64,000 nt of DNA from positions 124,001 through 188,000 of the forward strand of contig JACRLB010000017.1 in the NCBI GenBank assembly GCA_016235445.1, in the 5' to 3' direction. The notes under the pieces were generated by a model. The model was not told the DNA's origin, made no database searches, and saw only the letters and a list, made by a program, of their open reading frames with translations. Origin of the DNA: Chloroflexota bacterium. GTDB lineage: Bacteria; Chloroflexota; Anaerolineae; Anaerolineales; Villigracilaceae. Below, piece after piece: positions 22,284 through 31,083 of this stretch (its first letter is position 1; every line of letters begins with the position of its first letter). A program made the translations under genes and the position numbers.

Positions 22284-24404
22284 ATGACCCACGCTGAACA
22301 GATCGCATCCCAACTCAATGTCAAGCCGTCGCAAGTTACGGCAGTCATCAACCTTTTAGACGAAGGCAACACCGTCCCTTTCATTGCCCGTTACCGCAAG
22401 GAAATGACAGGCTCGCTCGACGACGAGCAAATCCGCATCATCGCCGATGAACTCCTGCGCCTGCGCGGACTCGACGAACGCCGCGTCTCCATCCTTGCCT
22501 CCATCGAAGAACAGGGCAAGCTCACCGACGAATTGCGCGACTCGATCAACGCCGCAGTCACCATGACCGCGCTCGAAGACTTGTACGCGCCCTACAAAAA
22601 GAAACGCCGCACCCGCGCCATGGCCGCCCGTGAAAAGGGACTGGAGCCATTGGCCGAATTTATTTTGAAACAAGACTTCGGCTCACCCGAAGAACTCGCC
22701 GAAAAATTCCTCAACGAAAATGTCGCCAGCATCGAAGAAGCCCTGCAAGGCGCGCGCGACATTGTCGCCGAAATGATCAGCGACAACGCCAACGTCCGCG
22801 CGGCGACACGCGAGAAGGCGCTCAAGTTTTCCACCGTCCACTCTATGAAGGTCGCAGACGCCGCCGATGAAAAACGCGTGTACGAAAGCTATTACGATTT
22901 CTCCATGCGCGTCGATAGACTCCAGCCGCACCAAATTCTCGCCATCACCCGCGGAGAAAAAGAAGGCATCCTGCGCGTGCGCGTGGATGTCCCCGAACGC
23001 GACTGGCTGAATGCCATTCAAGCCGAATTCGAGCAGGACATCATCAGTCCCTTCGCCGATCAACTCGCGCTCGCCATTCAAGACTCCGCCGAACGCCTTT
23101 TGCTCCCCGCCATCGAACGCGATGTCCGCCGTGAAAAAGGTGAAGTCGCAGACAACCATGCCATTCAAGTCTTCGCCACCAACCTGCGCGCTCTGCTCGG
23201 GCAGGCTCCGCTTGCCGATCAAGTTGTCCTCGGCCTCGACCCTGGCTTTCGCACTGGATGCAAAGTCGCCGTCGTGGACGCCACTGGCAAACTGCTCGAC
23301 ACAGGCACGATCTATCCGCACGAGCCGAAGAACGATTGGAAAGGCGCGATCAACACCTTACAGGATATGATCAACCGTCATCACGTCACGCTCATCACCA
23401 TCGGCAACGGCACCGCCTCACGTGAAACGGAGAAGCTCGCCGCTGAACTTACCAAGAATGCACCGCAAACAAAATATCTCATCGTCAACGAAGCGGGCGC
23501 ATCCGTTTATTCCGCGTCAGCTCTTGCCCGCGCCGAATTCCCCGATCTCGATGTTACCATCCGCGGCGCGGTCTCCATTGCACGCCGCGCACAAGACCCG
23601 CTCGCCGAACTCGTCAAGATCGATCCCAAATCCATTGGCGTTGGCATGTATCAACACGATGTCGATCAAACCGCGCTCACGCACGCCCTCGACGGCGTTG
23701 TCGAAAGCGTGGTCAACAGCGTCGGCGTGGATGTCAACACGGCCAGCCCCGCCCTGCTCACGCATGTCGCGGGCATCGGCCCCAAACTCGCCGCCAACAT
23801 CGTCACGCACCGCGACACGAACGGCCCTTTCAAAACCCGCGCCGCTCTTCGCAAAGTGACCGGGCTTGGGCCGAAAGCGTACGAACAAGCGGCAGGCTTC
23901 ATGCGGATTCGGGCTGGAGCGAACCCCTTGGATGAATCAGCGATCCATCCAGAATCCTACGCGATAGCAGAATCCATTCTCGCTCGCGCCGCGCTGACAG
24001 TTGATTCATCCATCCCAGACAGAATCTCCGCCCTGGCATTGCTCACCTCAAAAACCTCCCTCGAAGAGTTAGCCAAAGAACTCAACTGCGGAGCGCCCAC
24101 ACTCAAAGACATCCTCGAACAACTCGTCCGCCCAGGCCGTGACCCGCGCTCCGACACCCCCGCGCCCATCCTGCGCTCGGATGTGCTCAAGGCCGAAGAC
24201 CTGCTGACAGGCATGCAACTCAAAGGCACCGTCCGTAACGTGGTGGATTTCGGCGCCTTCGTAGACATTGGCATCAAAAGCGATGGTCTCCTGCACAAGA
24301 GTCAAATTCCACACGGAACCGTTCTCAAAGTCGGCGACATCATAGACGTGGAAATCCAAAAGATCGAAGCCGAACGCGGAAGAATTGGTCTCGGCTGGGT
24401 GTAG
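22284..24404 (+). CDS. tex: Tex-family RNA-binding transcription accessory protein
   Basis: 706 residues from ATG 22284; the family N-terminus 'QIASQLNVKPSQVTAVINLL' begins there, whereas the longer open frame upstream is the GH1 shadow. Domains: Tex N-terminal helical region with 'GNTVPFIARYRKEMTG' (residues 29-44), YqgF/RNase H-like domain from about 316 ('VLGLDPGFRTGCKVAVVD'), helix-hairpin-helix 'VAGIGPKLAANIV' and 'VTGLGPKAYEQAAGF', and a C-terminal S1 domain from about 644 ('LKGTVRNVVDFGAFVDIG'). It binds nucleic acid and acts with RNA polymerase or in RNA decay in studied bacteria. Confidence 0.95.
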   Translation: MTHAEQIASQLNVKPSQVTAVINLLDEGNTVPFIARYRKEMTGSLDDEQIRIIADELLRLRGLDERRVSILASIEEQGKLTDELRDSINAAVTMTALEDLYAPYKKKRRTRAMAAREKGLEPLAEFILKQDFGSPEELAEKFLNENVASIEEALQGARDIVAEMISDNANVRAATREKALKFSTVHSMKVADAADEKRVYESYYDFSMRVDRLQPHQILAITRGEKEGILRVRVDVPERDWLNAIQAEFEQDIISPFADQLALAIQDSAERLLLPAIERDVRREKGEVADNHAIQVFATNLRALLGQAPLADQVVLGLDPGFRTGCKVAVVDATGKLLDTGTIYPHEPKNDWKGAINTLQDMINRHHVTLITIGNGTASRETEKLAAELTKNAPQTKYLIVNEAGASVYSASALARAEFPDLDVTIRGAVSIARRAQDPLAELVKIDPKSIGVGMYQHDVDQTALTHALDGVVESVVNSVGVDVNTASPALLTHVAGIGPKLAANIVTHRDTNGPFKTRAALRKVTGLGPKAYEQAAGFMRIRAGANPLDESAIHPESYAIAESILARAALTVDSSIPDRISALALLTSKTSLEELAKELNCGAPTLKDILEQLVRPGRDPRSDTPAPILRSDVLKAEDLLTGMQLKGTVRNVVDFGAFVDIGIKSDGLLHKSQIPHGTVLKVGDIIDVEIQKIEAERGRIGLGWV

Positions 24405-24427
24405 GACAAATTGGCAATTTGTCCTAC
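24401..24427. repeat. 27-nt palindrome at the tex stop codon
   Basis: Arms GTAGGACAAATTG (24401-24413) and its complement (24415-24427) flank a single G. It includes the tex stop codon and ends 6 nt before the next ATG. Probably a dispersed palindromic repeat; a one-base loop is not a usual hairpin, so cruciform or opened-loop forms are more likely. Confidence 0.65.
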
Positions 24428-24433
24428 TTTGAC

Positions 24434-25420
24434 ATGAACCTCCCCACTTCATTCATCAAGACCATTCGCATTACATTCCAAGAGGACGGCGAGAAATTCC
24501 TCGCCGTCCTTCCTGCATTAATTGATGAATTCTCCGAACGCTGGGGGTTGACAGATATTCGGCCTGTGACAAATCTATCTTTTAATTTTGTGGCGTTTGC
24601 AAAAAGAGAACCCTCTCCCTCTGGGAGAGGGCAGGGTGAGGGCGAAGTAATCTTGAAGATCGGCGTTCCGCACAGGGAATTGGCAAGCGAAATCGCCGCG
24701 CTGAAATTATTCAACGGGAACGGCGCATGTCAATTATTGGAAAGCGACGAAGAACGCGGCGCTTTTCTGCTGGAACGCCTCACTCCCGGAACCATGCTCG
24801 CCGAACTGGCTGATGACGATGAACGCACACACATCGCTGTGGATGTGATGCAAAGACTTTGGAAAACTCTGGAATCGGGCAACTTGCTGCCCGATGTGCT
24901 GGAGCAAGCTCCAGCACTCCAGAGTAAATTCATTCAATTATCCGATTGGTTTGATGAGCTGAAAACCGTCCGCCCGCATTTCAATGGCGGGACGGGGCCG
25001 TTTCCGAAGGAGATTTTCGAACGGGTCGAATCCTTTTTGCCTGAGCTATTCGCAGGGAAAGATGTGAAACTCATCCACGGAGATTTCCACCACTTCAATA
25101 TTTTGAAATCAGAAGAACGCGGCTGGCTGGCGATTGACCCGAAGGGAGTGGTTGGGCCTGCGGGGTACGAGATCGGGCCGCTGATGATCAATCCGTGGAA
25201 CAGCTTTTCGGACGGAATCAATTTTCAGATTAAGACAGAGAGGCGCATTGATATCTTCAGGGAGAGATTGGGTTGGGAGCGGGAAAGAATCATCGAGTGG
25301 GCAACTGCCCATTCTGTCTTGTCCGCATGGTGGGATTATCCGAACCTGGATTGGAATTATTCGTTGAACTGCGCAAAAGTATTTTCCGAACTTATTAAAA
25401 ATTCGCGTGGATTGGCGTAG
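24434..25420 (+). CDS. APH(6)/hydroxyurea-kinase-like phosphotransferase
   Basis: 328 residues. The kinase catalytic loop is 'LIHGDFHHFNIL' (HGDxxxxN) and 'AIDPKGVVGPAGYEIG' carries the metal-binding Asp, both as in streptomycin 6-kinase/hydroxyurea phosphotransferase proteins (APH_6_hur). Chromosomal members often have unknown natural substrates, so resistance is not implied. ATG 24434 is preferred; an upstream TTG at 24419 lies in the palindromic repeat. In the N-lobe, 'REPSPSGRGQGEGEVILK' is encoded by an inserted palindromic repeat (24611-24643) placed in a loop between beta strands. Confidence 0.75.
   Translation: MNLPTSFIKTIRITFQEDGEKFLAVLPALIDEFSERWGLTDIRPVTNLSFNFVAFAKREPSPSGRGQGEGEVILKIGVPHRELASEIAALKLFNGNGACQLLESDEERGAFLLERLTPGTMLAELADDDERTHIAVDVMQRLWKTLESGNLLPDVLEQAPALQSKFIQLSDWFDELKTVRPHFNGGTGPFPKEIFERVESFLPELFAGKDVKLIHGDFHHFNILKSEERGWLAIDPKGVVGPAGYEIGPLMINPWNSFSDGINFQIKTERRIDIFRERLGWERERIIEWATAHSVLSAWWDYPNLDWNYSLNCAKVFSELIKNSRGLA
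24611..24643. repeat. In-frame GGGAGAGGG/GGGTGAGGG palindromic repeat in the kinase gene
   Basis: CCCTCTCCC ... GGGAGAGGGCAGGGTGAGGG pattern, encoding 'PSPSGRGQGEGE'. The same repeat type lies at 26853-26905, 44799-44872 and 48543-48620. Confidence 0.75.
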
Positions 25421-25452
25421 AGTAGCGGACAAAAAAGCATTCTGCGTAAATG

Positions 25453-25481
25453 ACACGGCCTCCCATTTAGGGAGGCCGTGT
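25453..25481. terminator. Hairpin between the kinase gene and a small minus-strand gene
   Basis: Perfect 12-bp stem (25453-25464 / 25470-25481, arm ACACGGCCTCCC) with a 5-nt loop; imperfect pairing extends outward (GCGTAAA / TTTACGACGC). It lies 20 nt past the stop of the minus-strand gene and 33 nt past the plus-strand kinase stop, a suitable place for bidirectional termination, though T runs are poor. Confidence 0.6.
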
Positions 25482-25500
25482 TGTGTTTACGACGCAGGGA

Positions 25501-25653
25501 TTACATGCCGACGAAGGGCAGCACAGCCGTGAGAATTGCGAGGACTGCGCCTACTTTCTTGAACATGTCAGTATTGAGGGCGGGCACAAAGGCCGACAGG
25601 CCGAACCAAAGGAAGAACAAAGCCATACACCAACCAGAAATAGTAGCGGGCAT
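25501..25653 (-). CDS. 50-residue hydrophobic membrane protein
   Basis: A short gene on the minus strand: ATG at 25653 and TAA at 25501-25503. It starts 'MPATISGWCMALFFLWFGLS' and has a second hydrophobic stretch ending 'VLAILTAVLPFVGM', so two short membrane helices joined by a loop with 'ALNTDMFKKVG'. A strong ribosome binding site (AAGGAGAG, complement of about 25662-25669) precedes the ATG at proper spacing, which supports it as real. No known family; function unknown. Confidence 0.75.
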   Translation of the reverse strand: MPATISGWCMALFFLWFGLSAFVPALNTDMFKKVGAVLAILTAVLPFVGM

Positions 25654-25768
25654 TTTACACTCTCCTTGGAGTACATTCAAACTGACGGAATTGCCAGTCT
25701 ACATAAGTTAACCCCCACCCAAATTAAAGGGTACGAAATTGTCTTTTTCAAAATGGTACAATTGTTCT

Positions 25769-27571
25769 ATGACCTCATTGAACATCCCCGCAGAATTTAC
25801 ATTGCACCGTAAATACAAGTTCGATCATTCCTCGGCTGTGCGCTGGGTGCTTTCTCATGCGCGCCCGTATGTGTGGATCGTGGTGATGATCTTCGTTGGC
25901 GCAATTGGCAACGCCGTGCTGGCCGCGGTGGTGCCCGTGCTGACGGGCGACGCCTTCAACGCCATGCTGAAACCCCAGCCTGATACAAAAGCGCTTCTGC
26001 CGCTCGCGCTCACGATTGGCATTTCGCAGATCATCCGCGGCGTGTTGCAACTGGGGCGCAACTTCGGCGCGGAGTTGATGGCGCAAAAAATGGAACGAGA
26101 CATCCGCGACGAGCTGTATCTTTCCCTGCTCGGCAAAAGCATGACCTTCCACAATTTACAGCCCGTCGGCGATACGATGGCGCGCTCCACAAATGACGTG
26201 CGCGAAGTGAACTACATGTTCAGCCCGGGCGTAAACCTGGTGGTGGGGTCGTTTATGTTCATCCTCATGCCGATCTTTTTCGCGCCGCGTTATCACATCT
26301 CGCTCATCATCACGCCGCTTGTTTTTACGGTTATTTATTTCATTGCGCTGGCGCGTTATCTCAAACAACTCGCGCCCATCACCGATGAAGTGCGCGGCAC
26401 GTTTGGAAAAATGAACACGCATCTTTCCGAGTCGCTCGATGGTGTGGAGATCATGAAAGGCGCGGCGCAGGAAGGCGCGGAAGTGGAACGCTTTTCCACC
26501 AATGCCCGCGAAGTGCGCAACGCCTTTGTTCTGCAAGGCGATCTCGAAGCGCGTTACATTGCCATGCTGTTGCTGGGTCTCGCCTTCGCTGGCGGGCTTG
26601 TCCACGCGTTGATTTTGTACCGCAACGGCCTGATCGACATCGGCGCGGTCATTGGTTACTTCGGCATGTTACAGCTTTTGGGCTTTCCCACTTTCACATC
26701 CACCTGGGCCTATTCACAAATTTCGCTTGGACTTTCCTCCGCCCGCCGCATTTTGGAACTGATCAAAAGCGAAACCAAACTGGACCAAAACGCCTCAGGC
26801 CGGACCTCGGGCATGGTCGGCGAAATTGAGTTTCGCGGCGTCTCGTTCAGTTACCCTCACCCCATCCCCTCTCCCAATGGGAGAGGGGCAAGGGGTGAGG
26901 GCGAACTTATCTTGAAGGATATTTCCTTCAAAGTAAAGCCCGGGCAGACGGTCGCCATCGTGGGACAAACAGGCGCGGGCAAGACCTCGCTGGCAAAGCT
27001 GATCAACCGCACCTACGATGTAACCTCAGGCCAAATCTTCGTGGATGGCGTGGATGTGCGCGAATGGAATCTCGCCTCCCTGCGTGAGCAAATCTCCATC
27101 ATCGAGCAGGACATCTTCTTATTCTCGCGCTCGCTCAGCGACAACATCGCCTTCGGCAAACCCGAGGCAACGAAAGACGAGATCATGGCCGCGTCCATTG
27201 CCGCCCAGGCGCACGACTTCATCCTCGACTTCGACCAAACCTACGCCACCACCGTCGGCGAACGCGGCGTGACCCTCTCCGGCGGACAGCGTCAACGCAT
27301 TGCCCTCGCCCGCGCCTTCCTCACCGACCCGCGCATCCTCGTGCTGGACGACTCCACCTCCGCGATCGACTCGGCCACCGAAGACAAGATTCAGCGCGCC
27401 ATCTCCAACGCCTCCCGCGGACGCACCACCTTCATCATCACCCACCGCCTCTCCCAAATCCGCTGGGCAGACCTCATCATCGTCTTTCGCAAAGGAAGCA
27501 TCGCCGCCATCGGCACGCACGATGAATTGATGCAAACCTCCGAGGCGTATTCCCGAATTTTCAGGGAGTAG
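25769..27571 (+). CDS. ABC exporter half-transporter with degenerate ATP site (subunit A)
   Basis: 600 residues from ATG 25769: six-helix type I exporter domain, then an NBD. Walker A 'GQTGAGKTS', signature 'LSGGQRQRIAL', and Walker B 'ILVLDDSTSAID', where Asp replaces the catalytic Glu. This Asp is the mark of the non-catalytic site in heterodimeric exporters such as TM287/288. The partner at 28380 has the normal Glu. Between the A-loop ('VSFSYP') and the next strand, residues about 362-379 ('HPIPSPNGRGARGEGEL') are encoded by a palindromic repeat. Substrate unknown (lipid or drug type). Two toxin-antitoxin genes separate it from its partner. Confidence 0.88.
   Translation: MTSLNIPAEFTLHRKYKFDHSSAVRWVLSHARPYVWIVVMIFVGAIGNAVLAAVVPVLTGDAFNAMLKPQPDTKALLPLALTIGISQIIRGVLQLGRNFGAELMAQKMERDIRDELYLSLLGKSMTFHNLQPVGDTMARSTNDVREVNYMFSPGVNLVVGSFMFILMPIFFAPRYHISLIITPLVFTVIYFIALARYLKQLAPITDEVRGTFGKMNTHLSESLDGVEIMKGAAQEGAEVERFSTNAREVRNAFVLQGDLEARYIAMLLLGLAFAGGLVHALILYRNGLIDIGAVIGYFGMLQLLGFPTFTSTWAYSQISLGLSSARRILELIKSETKLDQNASGRTSGMVGEIEFRGVSFSYPHPIPSPNGRGARGEGELILKDISFKVKPGQTVAIVGQTGAGKTSLAKLINRTYDVTSGQIFVDGVDVREWNLASLREQISIIEQDIFLFSRSLSDNIAFGKPEATKDEIMAASIAAQAHDFILDFDQTYATTVGERGVTLSGGQRQRIALARAFLTDPRILVLDDSTSAIDSATEDKIQRAISNASRGRTTFIITHRLSQIRWADLIIVFRKGSIAAIGTHDELMQTSEAYSRIFRE
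26853..26905. repeat. In-frame palindromic repeat in the NBD of the ABC exporter
   Basis: Inverted arms CCCTCACCCC ... GGGGTGAGGG around CTCTCCCAATGGGAGAG; about 53 bp. It adds some 17 residues directly after the A-loop tyrosine, in a loop that tolerates length change. Confidence 0.8.
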
Positions 27572-27572
27572 T

Positions 27573-27597
27573 ATAATGACCTCAAACAGGTCATTAT
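27573..27597 (+). promoter_or_regulatory. Candidate operator of the Phd/VapC pair
   Basis: A perfect 10-bp inverted repeat ATAATGACCT / AGGTCATTAT with 5-nt spacer, followed by a third half-site ATGACCTGTT (27595-27604). It starts 2 nt after the ABC gene stop and lies 22 nt before the antitoxin ATG. Phd-type antitoxins bind such palindromes to repress their own operon. Confidence 0.65.
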
Positions 27598-27618
27598 GAC
27601 CTGTTTAGGAGAAAAAAA

Positions 27619-27960
27619 ATGGTTACAATCAAAATTGCTGAAGCAAAAAGTAACTTTTCCGAACTGGTCAGCCGCACTGTCGCAGGTGAAAAATTTGTTA
27701 TTCAAAGGCGCGGCAGGGCGGTTGCCGCGCTGGTAAACCTTGCCGAGTTGGAGCGTCTGGAACGGATTGCGAATATGGCGCATCGGCTTGCTCTGGCTTT
27801 GGGGCAAAACACTGAACTGCTCAAATCTGTGGAGCAACATGAAGTCCATCCCGCCATGGCCGCCTTCGGCCTTTGGTCGAATGAGGAATTTGAAAACCTG
27901 ACCGATGAGATCTATGCCAATCGTGAAGCCGCCACACTCAGGTCCGGGATGGATCTATGA
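27619..27960 (+). CDS. Phd/YefM-type antitoxin
   Basis: 113 residues. The N-terminus 'VTIKIAEAKSNFSELVSRTV' followed by 'GEKFVIQRRGRAVAALVNL' is the Phd/YefM DNA-binding fold (strand, helix, 'vIxrrGkpvAvlv'). The C-terminal part is longer than usual and would wrap the toxin. A ribosome binding site (TAGGAG) precedes ATG 27619. The stop overlaps the toxin ATG by 4 nt. Probable autorepressor at the palindrome just upstream. Confidence 0.82.
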   Translation: MVTIKIAEAKSNFSELVSRTVAGEKFVIQRRGRAVAALVNLAELERLERIANMAHRLALALGQNTELLKSVEQHEVHPAMAAFGLWSNEEFENLTDEIYANREAATLRSGMDL

Positions 27961-28352
27961 AAATTCTAGACAGCGACCATTGCATTGCCATCTTACGCGG
28001 CAAACTCGACCTTCGTACAAAAGTAAATGTGGATGAAGAACTGGCCGTTACCACCGTCAGTGTCGCGGAACTTATGCACGGCGCGTATCGTTCACAGCGC
28101 ATCGCTGACAACCTGGCACGGATCGACGTTTTACTCGCGGCGCTGGTCATCCTGCCGTTCGATGAATTTGCGGCGCGGCGATTTGGCGCAATCAAAGCGG
28201 AATTGGAACGAACAGGTTCCCCCCTCCATGATCTTGACTTGCAAATTGCAAGCATTGCAATTGAACATAATATCCCCCTGCTTACGCACAATCAAAAACA
28301 CTTTTCCCGCATCGAAAATCTAACGCTCTCTGACTGGCTCGACCAATCGTAA
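27957..28352 (+). CDS. vapC: VapC-type PIN-domain RNase toxin
   Basis: 131 residues. PIN acidic residues are visible: Asp5 in 'ILDSDHCIAIL', Glu in 'VSVAELMHGAYRS', Asp in 'LHDLDLQIASIAI', and the terminal 'LLTHNQKHFSRI' block with the conserved Thr/Asn. It is a metal-dependent RNase of the VapC class, presumably neutralised by the Phd-like partner. ATGA overlap (27957-27960) gives translational coupling. Inserted between the two genes of an ABC exporter, same strand, ending 27 nt before the second. Confidence 0.87.
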   Translation: MKILDSDHCIAILRGKLDLRTKVNVDEELAVTTVSVAELMHGAYRSQRIADNLARIDVLLAALVILPFDEFAARRFGAIKAELERTGSPLHDLDLQIASIAIEHNIPLLTHNQKHFSRIENLTLSDWLDQS

Positions 28353-28379
28353 ATCCAAAATCATAAATCGGAATTCATC

Positions 28380-30194
28380 ATGGGCTTCTTCGCAGGACTT
28401 AACGACGAAAAATATGACCGCCAGTACACCGACCGTGTATTGGTGCGCCGCATGGTCAACTACTTCAACACACAGAGCGTGCGGCTTGTGTACGCATCCA
28501 TCACCATCCTCGTGCTGGCGTTCATCGGCGCGGCCCTGCCCGTCGTTGTCAGCCGCATGGTGGATTTAATTCAAGAACAGCCCACCACCGCATCCATTGT
28601 GTGGGCAGGAGCGGCGCTTGTCGGCGTGGGCGTCGGCTTGTGGGGACTGAACTGGCTGAGGCGGAGTCTGATCGTGCGCGCTGTAGGCGATGTCGTCCTG
28701 GATATGCGCGCACGCGCCTTCCGCGCCGCCGCCGAACACGATCTCTCGTTCTACGATCAATTCTCATCAGGCCGCATCGTCTCACGCATCACATCCGACA
28801 CAAATGATTTCGGCCAGTTGGTCGTCATCATCACTGATGTGGTCTCGCAGATCATTCAAGCCATCATCATCGCGGTTGTGCTCTTCCGCACCGAATGGCG
28901 GCTCGCGTTATTGCTGATCGGATTCCTGCCGTTCATCTTCGCAATTGCATCGGGGTTTCGAGCGCTGGCGCGGCGCGTCACCAAGCGCGGCATGAAAGCC
29001 ATGGCCGATGTGAACGCCGCCATCAAGGAAACCATCAGCGGAATTTCGATTGCAAAAAATTTCAGGCAGGAAGAAAGCATCTTCAAATCATTCGACGAAT
29101 CGAACCAGCAGTCGTATCACGTCAACGTACAGCGCGGGTTCATCCTTTCACTGGTCTTCCCCGTGCTCAATGCAGTCGGCGGTATTTTTGTCGGCGTGCT
29201 GGTCTATGTCGGCGGCTTGAGCGCGGCGCAGGGTTCGGTCAGCATCGGCGCGTGGTATCTCTTCATCATGAGCCTCGACCAGTTCTTCTTCCCCGTTCTA
29301 AATCTCACTTCGTTTTGGGCGCAAATCCAGGGCGGGCTTTCTGCCGCCGAGCGCGTCTTCGCATTGATAGACGCAGACCCGAATGTGGTTCAAAAAGAAA
29401 AACAGGATGTGCCGCGGCTTAAAGGCGAGATTAATTTTGATCACATGCACTTCCGCTATTCGGATAAGGAAGCGGTTCTTGCCGACTTCGACCTGCTCAT
29501 CCAACCCGGAGAGACTCTTGCGCTGGTAGGACACACCGGCGCGGGCAAATCATCCATCGCGAAGTTGATCGCGCGTTTCTACGAATATCAGCAGGGAGGT
29601 CTGCTGATCGACGGGCGCGACATCCGCACCTTCGATTTAACACAATACCGCCGACAGCTTGGCATTGTGTCGCAAGTTCCATTCCTGTTTTCAGGCACAG
29701 TCATGGACAACATCCGCTACGCCGCGCCCGGTGTCCCTGAAGCCGAAATGCTCAAGCTCGCCAAAAGAATCGGCGACGGCGAATGGCTGGAGACGTTGCC
29801 CGATGGCCTGCACACCGAAGTCGGCGAGCGCGGCAACCGGCTCTCGATGGGACAGCGCCAGCTCGTGGCATTGATGCGCGTCCTCGTGCAAAACCCCGCC
29901 ATCTTCATCTTGGATGAAGCCACCGCCAGCATCGACCCATTCACCGAATGGCAGATCCAGCAGGCGTTGAATCTCATTTTGAAAAACACGACCAGCATTC
30001 TCATTGCACACCGCCTGTCCACCGTGAAAGCCGCGGATAGAATCGTCGTCATGCAAAAAGGCACGATCATCGAGGAAGGCAGTCACGATGGCCTGCTGAA
30101 TCAAAACGGTCACTACGCCGAGTTGTACAACACCTATTTCAGGCATCAGAGTCTGGCGTACATCGAGCAGGTCAAAGAGATGGTTGGGAAGTAA
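28380..30194 (+). CDS. ABC exporter half-transporter with catalytic ATP site (subunit B)
   Basis: 604 residues. Exporter membrane domain with six helices, then NBD: Walker A 'GHTGAGKSS', signature 'LSMGQRQLVAL' (Met in place of the second Gly), Walker B 'IFILDEATASID' with catalytic Glu, H-loop 'LIAHRLSTV'. With the degenerate partner at 25769 it should form an asymmetric heterodimer. It probably was directly downstream of subunit A before the toxin-antitoxin pair arrived. Confidence 0.9.
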   Translation: MGFFAGLNDEKYDRQYTDRVLVRRMVNYFNTQSVRLVYASITILVLAFIGAALPVVVSRMVDLIQEQPTTASIVWAGAALVGVGVGLWGLNWLRRSLIVRAVGDVVLDMRARAFRAAAEHDLSFYDQFSSGRIVSRITSDTNDFGQLVVIITDVVSQIIQAIIIAVVLFRTEWRLALLLIGFLPFIFAIASGFRALARRVTKRGMKAMADVNAAIKETISGISIAKNFRQEESIFKSFDESNQQSYHVNVQRGFILSLVFPVLNAVGGIFVGVLVYVGGLSAAQGSVSIGAWYLFIMSLDQFFFPVLNLTSFWAQIQGGLSAAERVFALIDADPNVVQKEKQDVPRLKGEINFDHMHFRYSDKEAVLADFDLLIQPGETLALVGHTGAGKSSIAKLIARFYEYQQGGLLIDGRDIRTFDLTQYRRQLGIVSQVPFLFSGTVMDNIRYAAPGVPEAEMLKLAKRIGDGEWLETLPDGLHTEVGERGNRLSMGQRQLVALMRVLVQNPAIFILDEATASIDPFTEWQIQQALNLILKNTTSILIAHRLSTVKAADRIVVMQKGTIIEEGSHDGLLNQNGHYAELYNTYFRHQSLAYIEQVKEMVGK

Positions 30195-30246
30195 ATTAAC
30201 TCACCTTACGCAGTCCGCCCCGCAGTGTGGGATATTCGCCTAAAAA

Positions 30247-30316
30247 ATCTAACGCAAAGACGCGGAGGCGCAAAGCGAAAAAAAACTTCGCGTCTTTGCG
30301 GCTTGGCGTTAAAATT
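30247..30316. repeat. Fold-back ACGCAAAG-type repeat
   Basis: Left arm TAACGCAAAGACGCGGAGG, right arm CGCGTCTTTGCGGCTTGGCG; imperfectly complementary around an A-rich centre. The remaining intergenic sequence 30195-30360 shows no gene. Confidence 0.65.
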
Positions 30317-30360
30317 TTCGGCAGGGAGTTCATTCGTGCGACGCACTCACACCCGCGACA

Positions 30361-30400
30361 AAAAAACACCCGATGGATCGAAATCCATCGGGTGTTTTTT
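30361..30400. terminator. Strong bidirectional terminator between convergent genes
   Basis: Perfect 18-bp stem (30361-30378 / 30383-30400) with tetraloop CGAA; the stem ends A6 and T6, so it works in both directions. The minus-strand gene stop codon (30399-30401) lies at its edge. Confidence 0.9.
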
Positions 30401-31082
30401 ATCCCAGCACAGGTCTTGAAGGCGGTTCGAGCAATATTGCCAGTTGCTGTGCGCCTTCGTTGTCCGTGACAGCCAGCACTTCGTCGCCTGCCTCCAGCGC
30501 AGTCGTGCCGCGCGGCAGGGTGATTTGTCCGTGGCGGATGATGGCGGCGATTACGCATTGGTCGGGCAGTCCCAATTCCCTGAGTTCCTTGCCAATCGCC
30601 TTGGCGCCTGGCGGAACTTTTTCCTCCACCACCGAGTAACGTCCACGGCGCAGTTTGAGCAGGGTCATCATGTCGCCGAGAGACATTTCCTCCTGAATTA
30701 GATGCGCCATCACTTCCGCATGGTTGATGGTCTCATCCACGTGGAAGTTCTTGTCGAACAACCAGGCATTGCGCGGATTGTTGATGCGGGCCACTGTGCG
30801 GCGGGTTTTGAAAATTGTGCGCGCAAGGTAGCACAACACAAGGTTGGCGGCATCGTCATTGGAGCAGGCCACGAGCACGTTCGCCTTTTCCAGCCCGGCC
30901 TGTTTCAATACAGTTGGGTCGGTGGCCTGGCCTTCGTAGATCACTTCGGTGGGGAGTTCGTGGTGAAGGCGCGCAAGCAGTTCGCGGCGGTGTTCGATCA
31001 ACCGCACCTGATAATTTTGTGCCAGTAATTGTGAGGCAAGTTGTGCGCCTGTGCGCCCGCCGCCCGCAATAAATACATACAT
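30399..31082 (-). CDS. TrkA/KtrA-type K+ channel-regulating protein (second)
   Basis: 227 residues from ATG 31082. RCK_N Rossmann motif 'VFIAGGGRTGAQLASQLL' (GxGxxG-like) binds a nucleotide; RCK_C follows from about residue 145 ('VVEEKVPPGAKAIGKELREL'). Such subunits gate potassium transporters in response to ATP/ADP, NAD(H) or c-di-AMP. It follows the first TrkA-type gene by one nucleotide and both follow a KimA-like permease, suggesting one operon. Confidence 0.85.
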   Translation of the reverse strand: MYVFIAGGGRTGAQLASQLLAQNYQVRLIEHRRELLARLHHELPTEVIYEGQATDPTVLKQAGLEKANVLVACSNDDAANLVLCYLARTIFKTRRTVARINNPRNAWLFDKNFHVDETINHAEVMAHLIQEEMSLGDMMTLLKLRRGRYSVVEEKVPPGAKAIGKELRELGLPDQCVIAAIIRHGQITLPRGTTALEAGDEVLAVTDNEGAQQLAILLEPPSRPVLG

Positions 31083-31083
31083 G

